NCBI GenBank assembly: GCA_024403735.1
Contig: JAKSRG010000012.1
Coordinates: 1-64,000, forward strand
Length of the DNA: 64,000 nucleotides
Reading direction: 5' to 3'
From: Clostridia bacterium
GTDB taxonomy: Bacteria; Bacillota; Clostridia; Saccharofermentanales; Saccharofermentanaceae
This document shows positions 45,415-55,804 of the stretch, one piece after another. The notes beneath the pieces are model-generated. The model was not told where the DNA came from. It saw only the letters and a program-made list of their open reading frames with translations, and made no database searches. Made by a program: the position numbers and the translations under genes. Within the stretch, counting starts at the first letter, position 1. Every line of letters starts with the position of its first letter.

Positions 45415-46518
45415 ATGTTAAACATCAGATACGATATAGTTGGTTCTTTCCTAAGACCAGCAGAAATCAAGGATGCCAGAGTCAAGTACGCTGCAGGCGA
45501 GATTCAGTTAAGCGATCTAAGAAAGATCGAAGACGAGCAAATCAGCAAGCTCGTTCAGAAAGAAGTTGAGCACGGCCTCAAGTATGTAACAGATGGTGAA
45601 TTCAGAAGAAGATGGTGGCACCTCGACTGGCTCAAAGAATTCGATGGCTTCACAACAGTTCATCTTGATAAGGAACGTAACGGCGTAGTTAACCACATCG
45701 AGCTTGGATATATCACAGGCAAAGTATCCTATAATCCAAATAGAAGCCACGCTGAGATCGAGGCATACGACTTCCTCTATAACGAAGTTAAGAAGTACCC
45801 TGGAATTGTAGCCAAGAAGTGTATCTCAGGTCCTAACATGATCCTTGTAGATAATTATCTCCAGTTAGGCAAGAAAGATATCCCATACTACAACGATAAC
45901 ATCGATCTCCTTATTGAAGATATCGCTATCGCATATCAGACAGCCATCAAGGACCTCTACGACCACGGCTGTAGATATCTCCAGATTGACGATACTTCAT
46001 GGACATACATGATTGATGACAACTTCTTGAAGAAGGTAGCTTCACTAGGATATGAAAAGGGCGAAGTACTCGAATGGTTCCGCAAAGTTTCTACCAAGGC
46101 ACTCGCCAATAAGCCAGCAGACTTAACAATTGCCAACCACTTCTGCAAAGGTAACTTCAAGGGTCACCCGCTCTTTGCTGGCCTCTACGATTCAGTTGCA
46201 CCAGTTATCGCACAGATCCCTTATGACGGTTTCTTCGTTGAATACGACGATGAGCGTTCAGGTTCATTCGAGCCATGGTCAATCCTCAAGGGCACAGATA
46301 CAACTTTCGTGGTAGGCTTAATCTCAACCAAAAATCCTACTCTCGAGGACCACGACTACATCAAGTCACGCTACGAAGAAGCAAAGCGAATTATCGGCGA
46401 CAACATCGCCCTCTCTCCACAATGTGGCTTCGCATCTGTTGAAGAAGGAAACTGCATAGATGAAGACACTCAGTGGAAGAAGATTGATCTCCTCGTTTCA
46501 TGTGACGACTTCATCTAA
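45415..46518 (+). CDS. MetE-like methyltransferase (cobalamin-independent family)
   Basis: A 367-aa protein of the MetE C-terminal-like family. The zinc ligands are visible: His242 and Cys244 (NHFCKG), Glu276 (FVEYDDE) and Cys337 (SPQCGF). It has only the catalytic barrel, not the N-terminal half of full MetE (about 750 aa). Such proteins move a methyl group to homocysteine or a related thiol or selenol; the donor is uncertain. GGAGG precedes the start. It is divergent from the selenium operon, so a selenium-linked substrate is possible but unproven. Confidence 0.88.
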   Translation: MLNIRYDIVGSFLRPAEIKDARVKYAAGEIQLSDLRKIEDEQISKLVQKEVEHGLKYVTDGEFRRRWWHLDWLKEFDGFTTVHLDKERNGVVNHIELGYITGKVSYNPNRSHAEIEAYDFLYNEVKKYPGIVAKKCISGPNMILVDNYLQLGKKDIPYYNDNIDLLIEDIAIAYQTAIKDLYDHGCRYLQIDDTSWTYMIDDNFLKKVASLGYEKGEVLEWFRKVSTKALANKPADLTIANHFCKGNFKGHPLFAGLYDSVAPVIAQIPYDGFFVEYDDERSGSFEPWSILKGTDTTFVVGLISTKNPTLEDHDYIKSRYEEAKRIIGDNIALSPQCGFASVEEGNCIDEDTQWKKIDLLVSCDDFI

Positions 46519-46547
46519 TCGAAAAACTCTCAATACTTTAGTAACCT

Positions 46548-46588
46548 AAAAAGAGTTGGCGGCAGCAATCTGTCACCAACTCTTTTGA
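46548..46588. terminator. Bidirectional terminator
   Basis: AAAAGAGTTGG/CCAACTCTTTT with T-runs on both sides, between the convergent MetE-like and TIR-TPR genes. Confidence 0.85.
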
Positions 46589-46624
46589 TTAGCATGAATT
46601 TTGTATTCTTACTTCATCATTCAA

Positions 46625-49375
46625 TTAAGTTTTATCGGCAATACTTCTAAGATAACCATCAATCAATTCTATATACTTATCTGAATCTGGCAAATAAACA
46701 ACTATTTCTTTGGCTTCTTCAAAATACTTTTTTGCAGAAAGCCAATCACTTTCAAGCATACAAACATATCCAAGTTGACCCAAAATCAACTGCAATTCAT
46801 CCAGTATCTCTATAGAATCACTTTCATTAGCAATATTCTTGCGAATTGATAGTGATTGTTCGTACCACTTTCTAGCATCAACAAAATTATTCTCTTTCAA
46901 TGACAAATCACCAAGGCAAAATAAAATAATCGCCCTCATTCGCTGAGCTTCAATTGATCCTGTTTTCTTAATCAAATCCTCAAAAACATCACAAGCTTCT
47001 ACATAATATTTTTTGGCTATTTCAAAATTCTTCTCAAAATATGCTATATCGCCCAGTCCTGAAGCAATCATTGCAAATCTTCTACTAACACTATACAAAT
47101 CAAATTGACTATATAGTTCGGAAGCTATGTCATAGGCTTTTTCAAAACATTTCTTAGCTTCTACCAAATTCTCTTCATCTTTATATACATCCCCAAGCGT
47201 AGCTATTGTTTTCATATAACATTCACTTGCATTAAGTGTTTTATTTCGATTAATGAGATTTTCAGAAATGGACAATGCTTTAAGCATATCCTTCTCAGCA
47301 GCATTTAGATTTCCTTCTTCAGATTCAATAAGGCACAAATATCTCAATAATTCACACATCAAAATCGAATGGACTTCTAATGCAATCTCTCCAATATTCT
47401 CACAGATTTCTAAAGCCTTCTCAAAATAGTATTTCGCAGCATCCAAATCATATTCACTCTTCTTAATTTCGCCCAAACGAGCGAATGAAATAGCAAGATT
47501 CCTTTTTGCGTCAATACTTTGTATCTCTCTTTCAATATCTTCATTAATACCCAATGCATATTCATAACAATCTTGAGCGCTTTTCAAATCACCTTCAGAA
47601 GAAGCAATATCACCCATGTTACCAATAATATTAGCCATTGTTCTCTTAACTCGAAAAGATGGCTTTATCTCTAATAATCCATCAGCAAGACTTCTCGCCT
47701 TTTCATAATATGCCTTAGCCCCTCTATGATTCTTACTATCAACTTCCAATTGAGCTAAATGGATATATGATGAAATAACCCTTTCCACACCCATTTCAGA
47801 GTTTTCTCTATTGGCTAGTTCAGTTCGAATATCTAGCGATTTTTCGAAATATATTTTTGCATTTTCAAAATCGCCCTCATCTCTACTAATTTCACCAATG
47901 TATGACATTAAAGTTGCAATATCATCTAAGTACTCATTATCGTTTTCTGATGGAAATCTTTTTAGTATCTCCATTGCTTTCTCATAACATTCTCTTGCCT
48001 CCTTAAGATTTCCCTCAACAGCAAAAGATGAACCATATAAACTCAAAATACTTGAGTATTCATATGTTTCTGGATCAATCAAGTTTAATTCTATTATCTT
48101 GTCACAATATAATCTTTCTTCTTCAAAGTCATTCATGTCATCCAGGAAGAACACGAGATTCATTAATTCATTAAGAAGTGTCTGCTCTACTTCCTCCTTT
48201 GATTGTTCGTAAAGACTCACCAAAAAATCTACGTATTTTTTCTGCCATTCAACTGTAGCCTTGTGATCCCTTTCCACACCATTACCATCACGATACATAG
48301 CTACAATTCTTTCATACGCTGGACCATATCCGCCTTCAACAGCCTTTTGAAACAATTCCATTGCCTTATTGCCATCAACTTCAACATCAATTCCAGCTAA
48401 ATATGCAAGTCCAATCAAATACTGGTGTTCTGGCGTATCTGCATTCATCAATTTATCTTTAATATTCTGATGTCTCTCAATAAAATTCTGCAATCTAAAA
48501 ATGAGATCATCTTCATCCTCTACACAAGTAGATAACCCAGGAAATGCAAAAGCCAATTCTTCTTTATCTGTACTAACACTCTCAATAGGAAGAATCTCTT
48601 TGGATTTATCAACCGCCATTTTATATTCAACTTCTCTAACAAAATTACCTTCTTCGAGAACATTAGGTGTAACAGTCAACACAAGCAAATCACTCTTATT
48701 CATTGCATCATCAATATCTGTTCTGAAATTTCTTCCTGGAACAATAAATTCGTCATACCAAATTGCGATATCTCTAAACAAAAAGTACTTATGAATATCG
48801 TGCATTATTTTTTTGGCATAAGCACGATCCTTTTTGCGATAACTTAGAAAAATATAAGTCGCAAAAGCACTTTGCACTTTCTTAGTTTGTTCATCACCAA
48901 TAAGCACGCTACTTAAAAAAGACTCTAATTTCTTCTTATAAGGAATAGCTGTAGCATCTACCTTATTTTTATTTAAATATTGAAGTCTGTGGATTCTTTC
49001 ATTGATGTCTGGAATAGATTCCTTCAAATTTTCTTCCATTGACAATAGCAAAACAGGAATATGTTTTTCAATTGCAAATTCAAAATCAAGCAAGCGAGCT
49101 CTATGATTCAACAATAAGAAATCAGAAGTTAAAGGAATAACAAATAATTTAACCTCTTCTAAATCTGAAAGAAAACTCTCTTTATCCTCACCTTCTATAT
49201 CCGAATCCATATCTTCCAAACAGCAAAAAACTACATTTGGCTGAAAGTATAATATTTCATCTCTAATTTGCTTGAAATACAATTCGAAATCTCTAGAAGT
49301 ACTACAAAAATACACCTTTGATTTATTGCTCAAAGAAACATTGTCTGGCAAAAATTTAAAACCACGATACCCCAT
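46625..49375 (-). CDS. TIR-TIR-Sel1/TPR protein, third gene of McrBC operon
   Basis: A 916-aa protein. Residues 18-130 look like a degenerate TIR-like fold. Residues 172-305 are a clear TIR domain (YIFLSYRKKDRAYAKK, IWYDEFIVPGRNF, NFVREVEYKMA with likely catalytic Glu248). Sel1-like repeats cover about 310-385, and many TPRs of about 40-residue period fill 395-910 (e.g. AKIYFEKSLDIRTELA). TIR plus TPR proteins are NADase-type defence effectors with sensor repeats. It follows mcrC by 17 bp on the same strand, so it appears to be a third component of this restriction operon. Confidence 0.85.
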   Translation of the reverse strand: MGYRGFKFLPDNVSLSNKSKVYFCSTSRDFELYFKQIRDEILYFQPNVVFCCLEDMDSDIEGEDKESFLSDLEEVKLFVIPLTSDFLLLNHRARLLDFEFAIEKHIPVLLLSMEENLKESIPDINERIHRLQYLNKNKVDATAIPYKKKLESFLSSVLIGDEQTKKVQSAFATYIFLSYRKKDRAYAKKIMHDIHKYFLFRDIAIWYDEFIVPGRNFRTDIDDAMNKSDLLVLTVTPNVLEEGNFVREVEYKMAVDKSKEILPIESVSTDKEELAFAFPGLSTCVEDEDDLIFRLQNFIERHQNIKDKLMNADTPEHQYLIGLAYLAGIDVEVDGNKAMELFQKAVEGGYGPAYERIVAMYRDGNGVERDHKATVEWQKKYVDFLVSLYEQSKEEVEQTLLNELMNLVFFLDDMNDFEEERLYCDKIIELNLIDPETYEYSSILSLYGSSFAVEGNLKEARECYEKAMEILKRFPSENDNEYLDDIATLMSYIGEISRDEGDFENAKIYFEKSLDIRTELANRENSEMGVERVISSYIHLAQLEVDSKNHRGAKAYYEKARSLADGLLEIKPSFRVKRTMANIIGNMGDIASSEGDLKSAQDCYEYALGINEDIEREIQSIDAKRNLAISFARLGEIKKSEYDLDAAKYYFEKALEICENIGEIALEVHSILMCELLRYLCLIESEEGNLNAAEKDMLKALSISENLINRNKTLNASECYMKTIATLGDVYKDEENLVEAKKCFEKAYDIASELYSQFDLYSVSRRFAMIASGLGDIAYFEKNFEIAKKYYVEACDVFEDLIKKTGSIEAQRMRAIILFCLGDLSLKENNFVDARKWYEQSLSIRKNIANESDSIEILDELQLILGQLGYVCMLESDWLSAKKYFEEAKEIVVYLPDSDKYIELIDGYLRSIADKT

Positions 49376-49392
49376 AAAACCTGCCTACTCAC

Positions 49393-50754
49393 TTAATTTC
49401 TTATATTCTTAATCTCATTTGTAATTATTTCTCTGCCGCTATTAGGGTTCATCATAATCTTACTCAACAAACCCTCTATACTATCAGTGATATTATCCAC
49501 ATCAACAAAGAATATATGAACACAAACTCCATCATTGCTAATGTATTCTGTAGTTAATATTTGATCTGATTCTTGATTCTTAGGATATAATAACCATACT
49601 TCTGGTTCTGAAGAACTTTCAGATAAATATTTCTTAGAATATGCATACATCTGATACATATCAGCTTGAGATATACCATTATTTTTTAGTGAAGGATATA
49701 ACTGCTTCCATTTAGTATCCATAATGATAGTTATACCTTCTTTACGAATTACTATATCTGGACGCAATGAGAACTGCCTTGGCTTATCAAATAAATAGTA
49801 CCCAACATCTTGTGTAGACACATTCCAATCATTCTCACCAAATATCTGAGATATGTACTTAGCAACATATGCTTCAAATACTTTTTCCATAGGAAATAGT
49901 AGTGCTTTACTGCTAGTACTACCAGAGAATGTCGAAAAACTTTTATTACTCAAGAATATCTTGGACCATACCATTAATAGAGCATAATCTTTACTATTTC
50001 TATCGATTTTCACCTTAGAAAAATCCTTCTCAAAATTAGAAGACGCCTCTACTAATTCAAAAGACTGAAGCAATGTTCGAATACTTCGTTTGTTTTCCTC
50101 ATTATGTGTTAATTTTTGAAGCTTTAATAGCGTTGACTTAATAAGTCTATTCTCAGCGCGATTTACTGAAAATTCATCGTACTCAACATAAAATCTTTCT
50201 TTGTGAATACTATTAAGATTCAACTGTTTCTTTACATTGAGTTTCCCTTTAAAGAAATTGCAATTCTCTTCCTTAAGATTATATGCCGAACGAAGACCAT
50301 GCTTAACCAGCACCTGTACTTCTTTAATGTACATGCTGATAAACACATCATATAAATTCATATGCTCAGATTTAAGAGAAGCCTCTGTAAAAGACTTCCC
50401 TTCAAAATCTTTCAGCGAACGAAGCATTTTAAGAAAAACACTCTTAGATCTCGAATTACCTGTATCCTCCGCATCAAAATCTATCTTAGGCAAAATTTCT
50501 ATTTGAAATCCACTAGGTAATTCAATAAGGCCAACATAATTACTTATAGTAATAGTATCTCTTACGCCCTTCTTATAACCTATCTTCATGAATTCGAGCG
50601 CATTAACATTAGAGTCATCAGAAGTAAAATCTTTAACAAAATCAGAAAGCTCTTCGAACTGTTTTTGTGGTAGATATTTATACTTATCTGAAGCCTTATA
50701 TTCAGGATTGCAGATTATTGTTTCAAATTCTCTTAATGTTAATACGTTATTCAT
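49393..50754 (-). CDS. mcrC: McrC-type nuclease subunit
   Basis: A 453-aa McrC. The N-terminal part (ISNYVGLIELPSGFQIEILPKIDF) contacts McrB, and the C-terminal part is a PD-(D/E)xK nuclease with Asp333 (RPDIVI) and Asp346-x-Lys348 (MDTKWKQL). It cuts DNA after McrB translocation. Coupled to mcrB by TAATG. Confidence 0.93.
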   Translation of the reverse strand: MNNVLTLREFETIICNPEYKASDKYKYLPQKQFEELSDFVKDFTSDDSNVNALEFMKIGYKKGVRDTITISNYVGLIELPSGFQIEILPKIDFDAEDTGNSRSKSVFLKMLRSLKDFEGKSFTEASLKSEHMNLYDVFISMYIKEVQVLVKHGLRSAYNLKEENCNFFKGKLNVKKQLNLNSIHKERFYVEYDEFSVNRAENRLIKSTLLKLQKLTHNEENKRSIRTLLQSFELVEASSNFEKDFSKVKIDRNSKDYALLMVWSKIFLSNKSFSTFSGSTSSKALLFPMEKVFEAYVAKYISQIFGENDWNVSTQDVGYYLFDKPRQFSLRPDIVIRKEGITIIMDTKWKQLYPSLKNNGISQADMYQMYAYSKKYLSESSSEPEVWLLYPKNQESDQILTTEYISNDGVCVHIFFVDVDNITDSIEGLLSKIMMNPNSGREIITNEIKNIRN

Positions 50755-52595
50755 TATGTAACTGAACTATTCCTTATTATCTCAATATAGCTTTCAATAT
50801 GTTTCAAAGCATCATTATTAATCGAATACTTAGCTACCTGATCCAATTCTGGATTACCATTAAATATTGATGATGCAGTCTGTCTAGCATTAGTAATAAA
50901 ACAATACTTCTCATCAGATTTTTTATTATCACCCAATACTAACTGTATCTTTTCATAATCCTCATAGAAATATTCTTGCAAGAGAGGAATAATCTTTTTC
51001 TTAAAGATAATTGCAAGCTGATTTACTGTTGGATTATCCTTAAGTGGCATAAAGAACGCATGACCAATTGTATGCTCTCTATCAAAAAGATATTCTATTC
51101 TTTGATTAATAACATCCAGCATCAGAGCAACATCAAGCACTTTATTGCCATCTCTTACAATATATGCATCATTATTCTTAAGAACCTCAGGATCTGGCAT
51201 CATTTCCACAAAAGAAAAACGACGTCTCAAAGCAGTATCCATCAATGCAATAGAACGATCTGCTGTATTCATAGTGCCCAACAAATATACATTTGATGGA
51301 ATACTGAAATTTTCTCCTGAATAAGGTAAAGTAACCGTCGTTGCTTCAGCACAACCATCTCGTTTTGTATCTTCAATCAACGTGATTAATTCACCAAAAA
51401 TCTTAGAGATATTACCTCTATTGATTTCATCAATAATCATTACATAAGGATTTTCAACTTGTTCAGATGCAGCTGCCTTCTTACATAATCTTTTAAATAA
51501 TCCATCTTCAATTCTGTATGAAATATTATCTGAATCTAAACCTACTGTAGGCTTAATACCTTCAATGAACTCTTCATAACCAAAAGATTGATGAAAAGTG
51601 GTAAAAACAATCTGACCATTCTTCTTATACTCATCAAATCTAGCCTTAATATCATCATAGGATTCACTACTAATATCATCAATTGATTTATTCTCAATAA
51701 TAGCAACAGCATATATAACAGTATGATATGTTTTACCTGTTCCTGGAGGACCATAAAGAATAGTATTAAGATCATGTTTTACATCCATGTTTAATTCCTC
51801 GCTTGCTTCATCAAATGCATCTAAAAAGTAATCTTCTTCATCAAGCTTTTCAATTGCCTGCCATAATGGATCTCTTAATCTCCATATCCAAGAACCATCA
51901 TCCTTACTTTCTGCTGGTTTTCCTCTATAAAGAATAGTCCAATATTTCCTGTCTTCGTACAACGAACATTGAGTAACCGAATGAACTTTCTTAGCAAGAT
52001 TAGTAGACGTCCTGTTGTAATGATCTTTCTTTTTACCAAATCTTTTCTCAAGATTCTTGCAAGTAGCTTCACCACCATACTTATAAATCATATAAGGAGT
52101 TTCCCAATAAGATAATGGAATGACATCTGTATCTCTCAAAAGATCTATATACTGTTCAGTAGTAATATTAGGATCATAATCCTTTAGTAATGGCCAATAT
52201 AAATCTACATCTTCACCCGCAACCCCGTCCAAAGACTCAATGATTTCAAATATTTTATCTGGATAAACATTTCTATATTTCTTCCAACCAGTAAGACTCT
52301 CTCGAATAAACACTTCTTGCTGTGGCAATACTTCGCGCTTACCATATTGATCATATATCTCTGTATGAATCCAAAAATCAAAGCTTTCATCTCTCTTTTT
52401 AGGCCACATTGAAATAAGAATTCCTTCATTACTTTCAATATTAATTCTAAATTCATTTTTAGCTGACGTTGGTTTAGCAACATACACACTACCATCAAAG
52501 TAAGAATTCAATATTCTGATAAACTCACTTCTCAATACTTCTAAATCATCCCATCTTATTCTTGAATTGTATTCATCCATTAATTGTTCTTTCAA
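50754..52595 (-). CDS. mcrB: McrB-type AAA+ GTPase
   Basis: A 613-aa McrB. The N-terminal 270 residues would recognise modified or foreign DNA; I do not recognise the fold. The motor has Walker A GPPGTGKT (282-289), Walker B MIIDEINRGN (about 386-395) and the McrB signature GTMNTADRSIALMDTALRRRF. With McrC it forms a modification-dependent restriction system. It starts at TTG 52595, the only start with GGAGGAATAAGT upstream. Confidence 0.94.
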   Translation of the reverse strand: MKEQLMDEYNSRIRWDDLEVLRSEFIRILNSYFDGSVYVAKPTSAKNEFRINIESNEGILISMWPKKRDESFDFWIHTEIYDQYGKREVLPQQEVFIRESLTGWKKYRNVYPDKIFEIIESLDGVAGEDVDLYWPLLKDYDPNITTEQYIDLLRDTDVIPLSYWETPYMIYKYGGEATCKNLEKRFGKKKDHYNRTSTNLAKKVHSVTQCSLYEDRKYWTILYRGKPAESKDDGSWIWRLRDPLWQAIEKLDEEDYFLDAFDEASEELNMDVKHDLNTILYGPPGTGKTYHTVIYAVAIIENKSIDDISSESYDDIKARFDEYKKNGQIVFTTFHQSFGYEEFIEGIKPTVGLDSDNISYRIEDGLFKRLCKKAAASEQVENPYVMIIDEINRGNISKIFGELITLIEDTKRDGCAEATTVTLPYSGENFSIPSNVYLLGTMNTADRSIALMDTALRRRFSFVEMMPDPEVLKNNDAYIVRDGNKVLDVALMLDVINQRIEYLFDREHTIGHAFFMPLKDNPTVNQLAIIFKKKIIPLLQEYFYEDYEKIQLVLGDNKKSDEKYCFITNARQTASSIFNGNPELDQVAKYSINNDALKHIESYIEIIRNSSVT

Positions 52596-52742
52596 ACTTA
52601 TTCCTCCAATAAATTTTATCGTTCTTTATAAAATCCTTTTTCGAAATATTTTTGGCTCAAAAATTACCACATTCACTAAAATCTATTTAATCAAAGTTTC
52701 ACACCATAATTAATCTACACACCTATGTTTATTGTAAAAAGA

Positions 52743-53282
52743 TTATGTGGAACCTGTTTCTTTTTTCTTCTTACTCATTTGTTCTTCAAAAGCCTTCTTC
52801 ATCGCTTCTTTTCCCTTTTTCTTTGCTAAATCATCCAGAGACAATTTGCCCATTTTAATGGCTTTACAAACTTCAATATATGCATTTCCAAGAAGAAAAG
52901 CTATTAATGCTCCTGTTCCTCCTGATACTACAGCTCCAACTGCGGTTCCCGCTACAGGAATCATTTTCAATAAATTAGAAACTACTGTTTTACCGATAAA
53001 AGTAGCTCCACTTGTACCTAATGCAGCCATAACAAGAGATTTAAGAATATCTTCTTGAACTTCAATCTTGAAAACAACATTTATTCCTACCATCATTGCA
53101 ACTTCTTCAGCAATCATTATTGGAGCATCTGCAAAAGGAATAGGCAACGCACCCGTTACTCCTGTACCAGCTGCCGTAGCTAAAACAATATTTCTAGCCT
53201 TTTCAATCATTTCGTTATATTCAAAATTCTGCAAATCCTCTATAAAATCATCTTCATAATCTCGTCTTAAATCATTATCCAT
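52743..53282 (-). CDS. DUF697-like membrane-hairpin protein
   Basis: A 179-aa protein with two Gly/Ala-rich hydrophobic segments (about 30-60 and 75-130; GALPIPFADAPIMIAEEVAMM, VGAVVSGGTGALIAFLLG) and a basic end (KKKKE). The first segment resembles DUF697, usually the tail of Era/dynamin-like GTPases, but there is no GTPase domain. The start at 53282 follows AGGAGCAGGAGT. Last of a three-gene operon. Confidence 0.6.
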   Translation of the reverse strand: MDNDLRRDYEDDFIEDLQNFEYNEMIEKARNIVLATAAGTGVTGALPIPFADAPIMIAEEVAMMVGINVVFKIEVQEDILKSLVMAALGTSGATFIGKTVVSNLLKMIPVAGTAVGAVVSGGTGALIAFLLGNAYIEVCKAIKMGKLSLDDLAKKKGKEAMKKAFEEQMSKKKKETGST

Positions 53283-53295
53283 ACTCCTGCTCCTT

Positions 53296-54732
53296 TCACA
53301 AAAGAAAATAATCATCTATATCATTTAAGTCTTTAAGAATTTTTGAATCTTCTACTCCTACTTGTTTTGCAAGAGAAATAGATGCATAAAATGATTTGTT
53401 AACATCCTCATCAAAAGCCAAATCTACTAGCGAAGAATATTTTTCAAATTCATCATTTAATAGAGCTATAAATCTCTTATATTTTTCATCTAAATACTGC
53501 GTAAGTTCAAACATAGATTTGTTATATCTATCTATAATACGCAGTTCTTCTTTGTTACAATTATCCTTCACAATTCCAAACATGAATGAACCAACTGCAT
53601 TACCAATAACAGCTCCAAGAACTGGAATAGGTATAACAACCTGTCCAAGTAATGAAGAAACAGCACTAATCGATACTTCCAATGCTATTACTTGAGAATT
53701 AATAAGGAAATCCTCTTCACAAATCTCTTCACATTTCAATTTATAAGCTTGTGTTAATATTCCCACAGTAGCTGTCACAAGAGCTGATGCAACAGAAGCT
53801 GGTGTGGCTGTATAATTTGTCATTAGGTATATAGTAGCTCCCCTAAGCCCACCGGTACCTGTTCCTTTTGCTGTCGAGATTCCGATATCTTTCCAGTCAT
53901 TCGATGTAAACTCAGCTAATCTCTTACCTGAACGGAGTTTCTCGGCCACTTTCAAGCAAAAAGATACACCTCCCTCAACAGTAGCTGAAATGGTTGTGGC
54001 TTTTACACCTTCACTCAATGTAGGCTCACTTTCTCTATAGACTTTATTTATTATTTCCTGATTCTTTTCTCTTATGGATGCATCTTCATTATTTACTGTT
54101 TCATTAACAGTCCCAAGCTGAACATCTGCATAATCTACTACAGCAGGATTAACTTTCTCGGTAAACGATATGCCATTAGTCTGTTCCCATTCTTTAATCT
54201 TTTGAACTAACTTATATTCTGATCTTGATAGCAATGAAGGTTTCTTATCTATTAGACTGACAATATGTTCATATTGATCTCTTGGAATATCATATATTCC
54301 ACCGTTTTTAAGAAAATCTGGATATGTTTTTAGGTGATTGCACACCGCTTCAAATGTACGATTTCCCAAATCACTAGAATAAAATTTTGACTGAACCTTT
54401 ACTCCATTTTTCAAATAGTCCTCTGGAGCTAATCGACCTACACCTTCAAATGTATACTCAGGCTTTAACCCTTCAATAATCTTACGAGCATTAGAAACAT
54501 AAACCTGAACATTCTCAGCAATTTCGCCATGTTTCGTTGCTTCACTACCTAAAATATTTTGTGGAAAAGCAATGAATTTGCGTATATTATCAAGCTCAAG
54601 TAGGGCCTGTTTAAAATTTACATTTTGCTCAGCTAATTTTCTAATCAACTCACTTAATCTAAGTTGATTTAGATGATTAATCCAAGCTGCCGTAGCTTGC
54701 TCCTGTGTTGACTTAAATATATGATCATCCAT
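53296..54732 (-). CDS. Unknown 478-aa protein with hydrophobic Gly-rich core
   Basis: The N-terminal 250 residues are helical and soluble. Residues 250-400 hold several Ala/Gly/Ser-rich hydrophobic stretches (GVKATTISATVEGGVSF, SAVSSLLGQVVIPIPVLGAVIGNAVGSFMFG). The last 75 residues are again helical. I recognise no family. It overlaps the upstream gene by 8 bp and is 14 bp from the next, so the three act together. The start at 54732 has AGGTGG upstream. Confidence 0.55.
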   Translation of the reverse strand: MDDHIFKSTQEQATAAWINHLNQLRLSELIRKLAEQNVNFKQALLELDNIRKFIAFPQNILGSEATKHGEIAENVQVYVSNARKIIEGLKPEYTFEGVGRLAPEDYLKNGVKVQSKFYSSDLGNRTFEAVCNHLKTYPDFLKNGGIYDIPRDQYEHIVSLIDKKPSLLSRSEYKLVQKIKEWEQTNGISFTEKVNPAVVDYADVQLGTVNETVNNEDASIREKNQEIINKVYRESEPTLSEGVKATTISATVEGGVSFCLKVAEKLRSGKRLAEFTSNDWKDIGISTAKGTGTGGLRGATIYLMTNYTATPASVASALVTATVGILTQAYKLKCEEICEEDFLINSQVIALEVSISAVSSLLGQVVIPIPVLGAVIGNAVGSFMFGIVKDNCNKEELRIIDRYNKSMFELTQYLDEKYKRFIALLNDEFEKYSSLVDLAFDEDVNKSFYASISLAKQVGVEDSKILKDLNDIDDYFLL

Positions 54733-55579
54733 TAATACCACCTACAGTCTTATTTAATAATTCTGCTAATGATAATGTACTATTCACCATGGCCCCAAGC
54801 CCCAATTTGGCTTCATTGGACAAAGTAGAATAATCCTGTGAGCCCAACTGAGAATAACTATTATATTGAGCTAATAGATTACTTAATAATAATTCTGTCT
54901 CACGATGAAGATTATCAATAAAAGCTCTAGTTTCATTCAATTCAGCACCAGCCATTGTAATAGACTTAGCTTCTTCCATAATCTCATCAGCAATTTTTTT
55001 ATTTTTAATACTTACTGCAGATACTGAAATTGCGGTAGAAGCTCCTGCTATACTCCAACCAATAGGACCAGCAAGCGCTAAAAGAGCTTGACCACCAGCC
55101 ACTCCTGCACCACCAGCTGATAGCGCACCTCCCCCTAACCAAGCTAAAGCAGCTTTAGTTGCAACGGCACCAGTAAGAGAAGAAATCGCTGTACCTGTTG
55201 AAGCCGTTCCAAACGTAGTTGCTACCCACATCATTGCAGTAGGAGCTATACTTGCAACTGCTGTTCCGGTAGCTACCCCAGCTGCAATATTAACTCCAGC
55301 TTTTTTGATATTATTTAAAGCTTCTTTAGCATATTTTTCTGTTTCTTTAAACTGTTTTATTTCTGCTTCAACATTAATCAGTGTAACTTGAAATTCTTTT
55401 GGAGTATTGGCAATACTATTAACTAGAGCTTGTATTTTTACTATAAGGTCTCGTGATTTGACACGGCTTTGATATAAGTTTCCACATGATAAGTTAACTT
55501 TTTCTATAGTTGCATTGTATTTATTTCCAGCTCTTTCATATATTCTAAGAGCTTCATCCTTAGTGCTTTTAAATAACAT
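54725..55579 (-). CDS. Unknown 284-aa protein with glycine-zipper-like helices
   Basis: Residues 1-90 are helical and charged. Residues 93-205 are a long Ala/Gly-rich region with small-residue spacing typical of membrane-inserting helices (AAGVATGTAVASIAPTAMM, GGGALSAGGAGVAGGQALLALAG), and the remainder is a coiled coil. This pattern occurs in pore-forming or membrane-remodelling proteins. First gene of the operon; start with GGGGGATTCGAG. Function unknown. Confidence 0.55.
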   Translation of the reverse strand: MLFKSTKDEALRIYERAGNKYNATIEKVNLSCGNLYQSRVKSRDLIVKIQALVNSIANTPKEFQVTLINVEAEIKQFKETEKYAKEALNNIKKAGVNIAAGVATGTAVASIAPTAMMWVATTFGTASTGTAISSLTGAVATKAALAWLGGGALSAGGAGVAGGQALLALAGPIGWSIAGASTAISVSAVSIKNKKIADEIMEEAKSITMAGAELNETRAFIDNLHRETELLLSNLLAQYNSYSQLGSQDYSTLSNEAKLGLGAMVNSTLSLAELLNKTVGGING

Positions 55580-55804
55580 CTCGAATCCCCCAAAAAGAAA
55601 ACCATGGATTTCAAACTAATCTCTTCTTATTTGTATTTAAAACTATCCTAAAACAAAATATAGAATATTTATAGAACATCTCACCTTTGTTCAATTTATA
55701 TTTACAATATGTTGTCTTTCATAAGAGATTGATAAGCACTTGTCCAATTTTCTCCCTATTGCATTTACTAGACTATCCATATAGAAACAATGGAGGTCTT
55801 TATC

